From contig JAFWQA010000002.1 of the NCBI GenBank assembly GCA_017509255.1, positions 124,001-188,000 of the forward strand: a DNA stretch of 64,000 nt, read 5' to 3'. The notes under the pieces were generated by a model. That model was not told where the DNA came from. It did no database searches and saw nothing but the letters and a program-made list of their open reading frames with translations. Below, piece by piece: positions 48,520-55,377 of this stretch; the stretch's first letter is position 1, and every line of letters starts with the position of its first letter. The position numbers were made by a program, and so were the translations under genes. The DNA comes from Clostridia bacterium (GTDB lineage: Bacteria; Bacillota; Clostridia; Christensenellales; Aristaeellaceae).

Positions 48520-49281
48520 ATGTTGAACGAACACGATTATCCGATCCTTGAGTTTGACAGCAATCCGACTGCCAAACTGAACCCCACAGCATTCGCGGGA
48601 GAACCGCTGTGCTCCGACAAAATGATCATTACCTTCTTTCCGGAGGTCATGGACAAACTGAAGGAGGAGGGCAGGATCGCTCCGGAGGTCACGCTGGGCG
48701 GGGAAAACCCAACCGAGCTGTACCGCTTTACGGAGGAGAACATCCTGATCACGCTGGGCGCCGTCGGCTGCCCGTCCTGCGCGGGGAACCTGGACCTTTT
48801 CCACGCCATGGGCGTGAACAAAGTCATGTTCTGCGGCGGGGGCGGCGTGCTGGACCGGAATATCGCCGTGGGCCAGCTGCTGCTGGTCGACAGCGCCATC
48901 CGGGACGAGGGCTTCTCCTATCACTATATCGAGCCCTCCCGGTACATTGACGCCGATCCCCGGGTGAACGCGAAGATCGCCGGCTATCTGGAGGCGCATG
49001 AGGTCCCGTACCTGCGCGGCAGGGTCTGGACGACGGACGCGCTCTTCCGCGAGACGCAGGACCGCATCGACCGCCGCAGGGCGGAGGGCGCGAAGATCGT
49101 GGAGATGGAGCAGGCCGGCTGTCTGGCCGTGGCGAAATTCCGCGGCTTTGCCTATGGCGCCCTGATCTACGGCGGGGACGACATGACCGGCGAGGAATGG
49201 GACAAGCGCGGCTGGCGCAGCCGCAAGGGCGTCCGCTACGACCTGGTCAGCCTGTGCAGAGAGCTCGTGAAGATCCTGTAA
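48520..49281 (+). CDS. Nucleoside phosphorylase
   Basis: The 253-residue protein follows the PNP/UDP family: a phosphate loop region around ITLGAVGCPSCAGN near residue 78, GGGGVLDRNIAVGQLLLVDS near 107, and EMEQAGCLAVAKFRG near 190, which supplies the Met-Glu-x-Glu-type ribose contact seen in uridine and purine phosphorylases. It cleaves a nucleoside with phosphate to base and sugar phosphate in salvage. AAGGAGG precedes the ATG by 8 bases. It is transcribed divergently from the PHP phosphatase gene. Confidence 0.85.
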   Translation: MLNEHDYPILEFDSNPTAKLNPTAFAGEPLCSDKMIITFFPEVMDKLKEEGRIAPEVTLGGENPTELYRFTEENILITLGAVGCPSCAGNLDLFHAMGVNKVMFCGGGGVLDRNIAVGQLLLVDSAIRDEGFSYHYIEPSRYIDADPRVNAKIAGYLEAHEVPYLRGRVWTTDALFRETQDRIDRRRAEGAKIVEMEQAGCLAVAKFRGFAYGALIYGGDDMTGEEWDKRGWRSRKGVRYDLVSLCRELVKIL

Positions 49282-49481
49282 ACAAAAGCAGATCAGAAGC
49301 GCCGGGGAGAAAAGTCCCGGGCGGGGTTGCGGCGCGGGAAAAAGATCCCGGGATCCCGGGCGGCCGGTATGGACAAAACCGGCACCACAAAATAGAACAA
49401 GTTTTATTTTTCGGTCGGGTGAACCTGCGCAGGCCGATAGGGCAAAGTGTAAAAAACAGATCGTCAGTTTTGGAACAATCC

Positions 49482-49510
49482 TTGCAATAACGGACAATTT
49501 CTGATAAAAT
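49482..49510 (+). promoter_or_regulatory. Promoter of the TetR regulator gene
   Basis: TTGCAA (49482-49487), 17 bases, TAAAAT (49505-49510). Confidence 0.65.
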
Positions 49511-49555
49511 ACTCCCCATGCCGTACGCGGCGCAGTCAGAAAGCAGGTGTTTCAG

Positions 49556-50161
49556 TTGGAACGGAAAATGACCCCGAAACAGATCAAAACCCAGGCCAGA
49601 AAGGACCTGGTATATAAAACAGCCATCGATTTATTCCTCTCCCAGGGCTACAGGGCGACGACCATGAGGCAGATCTCCGAGACCAGCGGCGTCTCCATCG
49701 GCTCGATCTACCATTTTTATGAAAACAAGGAGGCCATCCTTACGCAGCTCGGCGCGACCCTGATGATGACCAACGGGATCGCCCGCCTGTCCGTCACGGA
49801 GGAGAACCTGGCGGACCCCATCACCACGGTCATCCTTTACTATGTGGACGTGGCGAAGAGATTCCAGCAGATCGGCCCGGAGCTGACCCACCATCTGCAG
49901 ATGCAGATCAGCCGCGTGTGGCAGAATCCGGACGGCAGCAATAACGATCTCTACATTGTGCCGGAGCTGGTGAACTACATCGCCGAGGCGCAGAAGAGGG
50001 GGAAGATGGACGCGAGCGTTTCCCCGCTGGAGACGGCGCGGATGCTGCAGTCCGCCTCGGAGGGCATCCTGGGCACCTGGTTCCTGCAGAACGGCAGCTT
50101 CTCCCTGGCAGAGTACGCGGAGGAGTTTATGACCCGCTTCGCGCGCAGCTTCGCCGTGTAA
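49556..50161 (+). CDS. TetR/AcrR family transcriptional regulator
   Basis: The 201-residue protein has a TetR helix-turn-helix in residues 15-60 (AIDLFLSQGYRATTMRQISE then GVSIGSIYHFYENKE) and a helical ligand domain after it. A TTG at 49556 is chosen as start because AGGTG lies 7 bases upstream; GTG at 49547 and ATG at 49568 are possible. It is convergent with the long sugar-transport operon and separated from it by a terminator. Its target is not evident; no divergent efflux gene is present. Confidence 0.88.
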   Translation: MERKMTPKQIKTQARKDLVYKTAIDLFLSQGYRATTMRQISETSGVSIGSIYHFYENKEAILTQLGATLMMTNGIARLSVTEENLADPITTVILYYVDVAKRFQQIGPELTHHLQMQISRVWQNPDGSNNDLYIVPELVNYIAEAQKRGKMDASVSPLETARMLQSASEGILGTWFLQNGSFSLAEYAEEFMTRFARSFAV

Positions 50162-50193
50162 GCCGGAGGAACCCCTTTTTCCCGGAACAGAAT

Positions 50194-50229
50194 AAAAAAC
50201 GGCCGTGCGGCATGCGCCGCACGGCTTTT
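50194..50229. terminator. Bidirectional terminator between the TetR gene and the sugar-transport operon
   Basis: GCCGTGCGGC (50202-50211) pairs with GCCGCACGGC (50216-50225), with AAAAAA on one side and TTTT on the other. Confidence 0.88.
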
Positions 50230-50254
50230 GTATGTCCGGGAAGCCCGGAGGAGA

Positions 50255-51634
50255 TCAATTCGCGAAGATCTGATCCAGGGCGTCCTGAACGGTCTGACGG
50301 AATGTTTCCTGGAACTGGGCGGGGGTGTATTCCCCGTTCATCAGCGCCAGAAGCGGCAGGGCGTTGTCCCCGTTCAGCACGACGCTGACGAAGTCGACCA
50401 TCTGCTTTTCACCCATCTTGTTCATGATGCCGAAGTTCCAGTCCTGCAGCTCCAGCTCGTCGCTGGTGGTGGTGTACCACCACTCCAGCTCTTCGGGGTC
50501 GTCGCGCAGGGTGGTGTCGTCATGGTACCAGTTTTCGTAGGCGCGGAACACGTCGTAGATCAGCTTGGGATCCTTCGCGCCGGCGGGGATCATCCAGAAG
50601 GAGCCGGCAGCCAGCTTGGTGGAGTTGGTTTCGGCATTGCCGCTCGGGCCGATCGGGTAATCGACGAAGGCCATGTCGAAGTCCAGGGTGCTTTCAGCCA
50701 GGCCGTCCCAGTTGTAGTCGTCGTTCTGGGCCATGATCCAGGCGGCGGTGGAGGTGAAGGCGACCTTCTTGTCGCGGTACAGCCAGCGGCAGACGTCCCA
50801 GCCGTTCTCTTCGGGGAAGGGATAGCCGGTCTTGTCGGTCAGCCAGATGTCCTGCAGGAACTTGAGGGTCTCGCCCATCTCGTTGGAGGACAGGTTTTCG
50901 GTGGGGGTGGCGGCCATGTTCGTGCCGTTGGACATATACCAGTAGGGCAGGATATCGCCGATCCAGGCGCCGTAGCCGTAGACGTCCGGTACGGAGTCGC
51001 CGTCGGTGTCCTTCGTCAGGGCGCGGCAGTATTCACGGAATTTGTCCCAGGTCCATTCGCCGCGGGCGGCCAGGTCACGGGGATCCTCCAGGTTGGCTTC
51101 CTGGAGCATCTGGACGTTAAAGGCCAGAGGCATGGTGGCGGTCACCTGGTCCTCAGCGCCGTTGACGGTCAGCAGGCTGACGCTGCCGTCCGCCAGGTCC
51201 ACGTAATTGAGCACGGTGTCCTCATGTTTGAGCAGGGGATCGTCGGCATCCAGCACGGCGCGCAGGTCGGTGGCCAGGCCGTTTACCACGGCGGGCACGC
51301 CAAAGCCCAGCTCGACCATGTAGAGGTCGCAGTCCGGGTCGCCGGCAAGGATGGAGTTGTTGATGGAATCCTGCAGGCCTTCATAGGTCAGATTGACGAA
51401 TTCGAAGGTCACGTTGAACTTCTCCTCGATCTCCTTGACCAGGTCAAAGCGCATCAGGTCGCTGTCCTTGCCCTTGGCGGCGGGGTTGTCTTCCCAGGAC
51501 GTGTCGTCAGAATCGTAGTAGAGATCCCACCAGAGACCGATGGTGAGATGACGGGGTTCATCGGCCAGCGCCGCGGCGGATACCAGGGACAGGAGCATGG
51601 CCAGCGCCAGCATCACGGAAACAAAACGTTTCAT
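50255..51634 (-). CDS. Extracellular solute-binding protein, family 1 (sugar ABC transporter), SBP 2
   Basis: The 459-residue protein has a signal peptide (KRFVSVMLALAMLLSLVSAA, cleavage near LADE) and the periplasmic-binding fold of family 1 sugar receptors: FNVTFEFVN near residue 72, GDPDCDLYMVE near 96, and WTWDKFREYCRAL near 200, where aromatic residues usually stack on sugars. Many Trp and Tyr residues occur in the C-terminal half (WWYTTTSDELELQDWNFG). No lipobox Cys follows the signal peptide, so how it stays at the membrane is open. It is the last gene of the operon and would serve the permease pair at 53468-55377. Confidence 0.9.
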   Translation of the reverse strand: MKRFVSVMLALAMLLSLVSAAALADEPRHLTIGLWWDLYYDSDDTSWEDNPAAKGKDSDLMRFDLVKEIEEKFNVTFEFVNLTYEGLQDSINNSILAGDPDCDLYMVELGFGVPAVVNGLATDLRAVLDADDPLLKHEDTVLNYVDLADGSVSLLTVNGAEDQVTATMPLAFNVQMLQEANLEDPRDLAARGEWTWDKFREYCRALTKDTDGDSVPDVYGYGAWIGDILPYWYMSNGTNMAATPTENLSSNEMGETLKFLQDIWLTDKTGYPFPEENGWDVCRWLYRDKKVAFTSTAAWIMAQNDDYNWDGLAESTLDFDMAFVDYPIGPSGNAETNSTKLAAGSFWMIPAGAKDPKLIYDVFRAYENWYHDDTTLRDDPEELEWWYTTTSDELELQDWNFGIMNKMGEKQMVDFVSVVLNGDNALPLLALMNGEYTPAQFQETFRQTVQDALDQIFAN

Positions 51635-51666
51635 AAACAGTTCCTCCTTGTTCGTTCAGGGTTATA

Positions 51667-52746
51667 TCACTGTACCGGCGTGCCGACGGCAACGCTGTAC
51701 ACATGCCAGTTGGAAGAGGATTCGCACTGCAGCATGGCGCCCCAGGTGGTCTTGTCTTCACCGCAGGCCGCTTCGATCTGCTCATAGGTCACCTGCGCGA
51801 CGGAACCGGTGGCCACGTCCTGGCCGTCGTTGCCCACGCGCATCCAGCCCGCGGCAGCCCAGGGCATGACGATCCACATGGAGCCGTCTTCGGATTCGTA
51901 GTTCACGGTGATCACGGAGCCGGGGACCAGCGCGTTCAGGAAGGCTTCGGTCATTTCCACGCCGTCCTGCGCCCAGGCGCCGGCGGACTTGTCAAAGCCC
52001 TCGAGGGCGACCAGGTTCGTGAGAGCCTTCAGCTGTTTGGCGGTGCCGACCCGCAGGGAGTAGACTTCCCAGGCGGAAGAGGATTCGCACTGCAGCATGG
52101 CGCCCCAGGTGGACTTGTCTTCGCCGCAGAGAGCCTCGATCTGCTCATAGGTGATATAGGCCTTGTTGCCGACGATCGCCGCGGCGCCGTCATTGCCTAC
52201 GCGCATCCAGCCGGCGGCTGCCCAGGGCATGACGATCCACATGGCGCCGTCTTCACTCTTGAATTCCACTTCGATGACGGAGCCGGGGACCAGCGCGTCC
52301 AGGAATTCCTGCGGCATTTCAAAGCCGTTCTGGGCCCAGGCGCCGGCGGAGCAGGTAAAGCCGGGGAACTCGACGGCGTTCGTCAGAACGGTCTGATCGG
52401 CGCGCTTGCCGACGCGCAGGGCGTAGACTTCCCAGGCGGAGGAGGATTCACACTGCAGCATGGCGCCCCAGGTGGACTTGTCCTCGCCGCAGAGGGCCTC
52501 GATTTGCTCATAGGTGATCTGGGCGATGTTTTTGCTGTTGTTGATGGCGGCGGAACCGTCATTGGCAACGCGCATCCAGCCGGCGGCGGCCCAGGGCATC
52601 ACGATCCACATGGCGCCGTCCTCGCTCTTGTATTCCACTTCGATGACGGAGCCGGGGACCAGCGCGTCCAGGAATTCCTGCGGCATCTCAAAGCCGTTCT
52701 GTGCCCAGGCGTCTCCGGAGCAGGCGAAGCCGGGGAACTCCACGGG
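51667..52746 (-). repeat. Three tandem coding repeats of about 360 bases
   Basis: Repeat 1 lies at roughly 52390-52746, repeat 2 at 52030-52380 and repeat 3 at 51667-52020. Repeats 1 and 2 are nearly identical at the DNA level over long stretches (compare 52240-52340 with 52600-52700), while repeat 3 is more divergent, which points to a recent duplication of the first unit. Confidence 0.8.
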
Positions 52747-53406
52747 GCTGAGCAGCGCGCTCAGGTTGGACAGGTCCCTGTCAGAGGAGGCTTCCGTATA
52801 GACGGCAGTCAGGTCCAGGGGCAGGGCGTTGCCTTCCGCGTCCAGGAATTTGATGTTGTCCAGATAGAAGGGCAGGGGAGCGCCCTTGGCGGTCTGGTGG
52901 TTGTCGGTCTCCCGGCTGACGGTCAGGGTGTTGCCCAGGCCGGCCGCGAAAACCTCGCCCTCCGCCAGGGCGGTGACGACGGTGTAGGGATTCTTTTTGG
53001 CCAGGTAAACAGACCAGTCATGCTTCTTTTCGGCATTATCCTCGCCTGTCGTGGTGTAGACCTTGCCGGAAACGGCGTAGAATTTTCCGTCCTCCGCGGT
53101 CGCGACAGCGTAATCCACGCTGACGGCGCGCAGGTCGGCAAGCCGGTCGCCCAGCAGGCCTTCCACGTTCAGGGAGATGTAGGGCACCTTGCCCTGGGGG
53201 GTGACCTTCAGGGCCTTGGAGCCGTTGAAATCTTCCACGGACAGCACGGAAGCGTCCGCGTTGCCTTTCGCGGTGGACAGGCCGAGGAAGGCGTACGCGC
53301 CGTCCTCGAAGTCGATGACGGTCGCGGCGGCTTCATCCGCCAGGGCCGCGGGGTACATACCGATCGCCAGCAGGGCGACCAGCAGCCAGGAAATGACTTT
53401 CTTCAT
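51667..53406 (-). CDS. Secreted protein with three tandem repeat domains, probable glycan binder
   Basis: The 579-residue protein has a signal peptide (VISWLLVALLAIGMYPAALA) and no lipobox. Residues 25-205 form a beta-rich domain (FEDGAYAFLGLSTAKGNADA, with a late LPFYLDNIKFLDAEG) resembling jelly-roll carbohydrate-binding modules. Three repeats of about 120 residues follow, each with WAQ(N/D)G, LVPGSVI, SEDG(A/S)MWIVMPWAAAGWMR and TWGAMLQCESSS. The many surface-type Trp residues fit sugar binding. No catalytic signature is seen. It lies between the second permease pair and SBP 2, 32 bases before the latter. A role in presenting glycan to the transporter is inference. GGAGGAACC precedes the ATG at 53404-53406. 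Confidence 0.75.
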   Translation of the reverse strand: MKKVISWLLVALLAIGMYPAALADEAAATVIDFEDGAYAFLGLSTAKGNADASVLSVEDFNGSKALKVTPQGKVPYISLNVEGLLGDRLADLRAVSVDYAVATAEDGKFYAVSGKVYTTTGEDNAEKKHDWSVYLAKKNPYTVVTALAEGEVFAAGLGNTLTVSRETDNHQTAKGAPLPFYLDNIKFLDAEGNALPLDLTAVYTEASSDRDLSNLSALLSPVEFPGFACSGDAWAQNGFEMPQEFLDALVPGSVIEVEYKSEDGAMWIVMPWAAAGWMRVANDGSAAINNSKNIAQITYEQIEALCGEDKSTWGAMLQCESSSAWEVYALRVGKRADQTVLTNAVEFPGFTCSAGAWAQNGFEMPQEFLDALVPGSVIEVEFKSEDGAMWIVMPWAAAGWMRVGNDGAAAIVGNKAYITYEQIEALCGEDKSTWGAMLQCESSSAWEVYSLRVGTAKQLKALTNLVALEGFDKSAGAWAQDGVEMTEAFLNALVPGSVITVNYESEDGSMWIVMPWAAAGWMRVGNDGQDVATGSVAQVTYEQIEAACGEDKTTWGAMLQCESSSNWHVYSVAVGTPVQ

Positions 53407-53467
53407 GGGGGGTTCCTCCTTTTTTATTATATGCCCGACCGTGGGCAGGGTGACAAAGGGAAAGGGG

Positions 53468-54439
53468 TCATCCGACGATGCCGGAGCGCTCCACGCCCTC
53501 AATGAAGCGGCGCTGCAGGAGCAGGTAGATCAGCACGACGGGGACCAGCACCAGCACGACGCCGGCGTCGAAGTAAAGCTGCTGCTCCCGGATGGTCAGG
53601 ATCTTCTCAGCGTTGGCGATGACCGCGACCAGGGAATCCAGCTTCCGGGTGATCAGGATGGAGTCCGGGATGTTGAAGGTGTTGGCAAAGAATGAATCGT
53701 TGTACTGCCAGACCAGGGAAAAGACGGCGACCGTGATGATGGCCGGGGAGGCGTTGGGCAGCATGATGCGGAAATAGGTGCGCCACGCCCCTGCGCCGTC
53801 TACCAGCGCGGCCTCCTCGATCTCCTTCGGCAGTCCGCGGAAGAACTGGTTGAAAATGTAGATATACAGTCCGGAACGGAGCCCGCAGCCGAAGGCGGAC
53901 AGGATCACCGTGGGCCAGGGGGACTTGAGCAGGTTCACGGTGCCGTCCCCGATGCCGAAATAGCGGAAGGTCATGTACAGCGGGAACTGGATGGTATTGA
54001 GCGGGACCACGATCATGAGCACGATAAAGGCGAAAAGCACCTTTTTCATCGGGAAACGGTACCGGGCGAAGCCGTAGCCGACCATGGAGCAGATCAGCAG
54101 CTGCAGCAGCGTGACGCCGGTCACGTAGAGGAGCGTGCGGCCCAGGATGGGCAGGTAGTCCAGATATTTGACCGCCATTTCATAGCGGGCCAGGGTGGGG
54201 CTGATCGGGATCGTGAAGACCATCGGGTTGATGGAATCCTGGCGGGAGAAAAAGGAATTGGAGATGATCCCGATGACGGGCGCCAGGATCACATAGCTGA
54301 TGCCCACGATGATGATGAAGCGGAAAAAGCTCAGCAGGCCGTTTTTCGTCCCGTTCAGGACGCGGCTTTTCTGATCGTCGTACCGGGCGGAGGAGCGGTA
54401 CCCCCTCCAGAGCTCCGGAAGCTTCCGGGACTTCTGCAT
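53468..54439 (-). CDS. Carbohydrate ABC transporter permease (MalG type), pair 2
   Basis: The 323-residue protein has six membrane spans and the EAA loop EEAALVDGAGAWRTYFRIML near residue 225, which docks to the ATPase. The N-terminal 45 residues are cytoplasmic and basic. It works with the MalF-type partner encoded 14 bases upstream. A small hairpin (TGCCC/GGGCA, 53424-53439) in the gap after it could separate its expression from the secreted repeat protein that follows. Confidence 0.92.
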   Translation of the reverse strand: MQKSRKLPELWRGYRSSARYDDQKSRVLNGTKNGLLSFFRFIIIVGISYVILAPVIGIISNSFFSRQDSINPMVFTIPISPTLARYEMAVKYLDYLPILGRTLLYVTGVTLLQLLICSMVGYGFARYRFPMKKVLFAFIVLMIVVPLNTIQFPLYMTFRYFGIGDGTVNLLKSPWPTVILSAFGCGLRSGLYIYIFNQFFRGLPKEIEEAALVDGAGAWRTYFRIMLPNASPAIITVAVFSLVWQYNDSFFANTFNIPDSILITRKLDSLVAVIANAEKILTIREQQLYFDAGVVLVLVPVVLIYLLLQRRFIEGVERSGIVG

Positions 54440-54453
54440 GGAATTCTCCTTTC

Positions 54454-55377
54454 TCAGTTATAGTAGAAGGCGCGCTTGTTCAGCAGGTAAACGATCAGCG
54501 CCAGGATCAGGCAGGTGATCAGGGTGGAGACCAGGGAGAACACCGAGGAGAGACCGTAATTGTAATTGCGGTAGGTATCGCCGGCCAGCTTCACCACCTG
54601 GCTGGCGGTAAAGCGGTCCACGACCGTATAGATCGTATTGGTGATGATGTGCGGCATCACCATCGGGACGGTCACCTTCCACAGGGTCTCATAGCCGGTG
54701 GCGCCTTCGATCCGGGCTACCTCATAGAGGGAGCCGGGGATGGACTGCAGCGCGGCGATGAACAGGATGATCTGCACACCGGAGCCCTGGATGATCGAGG
54801 CGATGCGGTTGACCGCGTCCACGATGTACTGCAGGACGGTCGGCGGCAGCGCCAGATCGCCGAAGAGCTGGATATAATATGAAACGGAGACTCCGCCGGA
54901 GGCGGCCATTTCCGCCGCGGTGGAGGAAACTCCCGTGTTCATCAGCTCGGTGGCGCGGGTGATGGCGGAGCCGACCGCGTCGGCGCTGAGGATGACCGGC
55001 AGGAAGAAGATGGCCCGGACCAGGGCACGGCCGCGGAACTTCCGGTTCAGGATCAGCGCCACGAACAGGCTGAAGAAGATGATCATCGGAAGGTCGATCA
55101 GCATGTCCATGACGGAGGAGGTCAGCACCTGGTTGAAGCTGGCGTGGGCCGTGAACGCCTCGATAAAGTTGTCAAGGCCGACGAAGGTCTCCAGACGCGC
55201 GCCGGTGGCGGCGTCGATGCTGATGTTCATCAGGCTGAAGCGTACCAGCTGGATCAGGCAGCCCAGATAGAAAACCAGGAAGCCGATCAGCCACGGCAGG
55301 ATGAAGCCGAGGCCCCGCAGGGAATTCCGCTGCTCAAAGGAAAGGCGGAAGCGCCTTCCATTCCGGATGGCTGTCAC
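54454..55377 (-). CDS. Sugar ABC transporter permease (MalF type), pair 2
   Basis: The 307-residue protein has six spans and the EAA loop VARIEGATGYETLWKVTVPM near residue 220. Its GTG start (55375-55377) overlaps the stop of the DUF5696 gene (GTGA), so its synthesis is coupled to that membrane protein. No ATP-binding gene lies in the operon; sugar importers of this group commonly borrow a shared MsmK-type ATPase encoded elsewhere. Confidence 0.92.
   Translation of the reverse strand: MTAIRNGRRFRLSFEQRNSLRGLGFILPWLIGFLVFYLGCLIQLVRFSLMNISIDAATGARLETFVGLDNFIEAFTAHASFNQVLTSSVMDMLIDLPMIIFFSLFVALILNRKFRGRALVRAIFFLPVILSADAVGSAITRATELMNTGVSSTAAEMAASGGVSVSYYIQLFGDLALPPTVLQYIVDAVNRIASIIQGSGVQIILFIAALQSIPGSLYEVARIEGATGYETLWKVTVPMVMPHIITNTIYTVVDRFTASQVVKLAGDTYRNYNYGLSSVFSLVSTLITCLILALIVYLLNKRAFYYN

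Noticed and set aside
51667..52746. Tandem repeats as CRISPR array or satellite
   Set aside because: The repeats are about 360 bases, in frame and code for a domain; no short repeat-spacer pattern occurs.
51703..53505. 600-codon plus-strand open frame
   Set aside because: It lies entirely antisense to the secreted repeat protein, whose signal peptide and repeats are clear; the antisense translation has no domain and reflects codon bias in GC-rich DNA.
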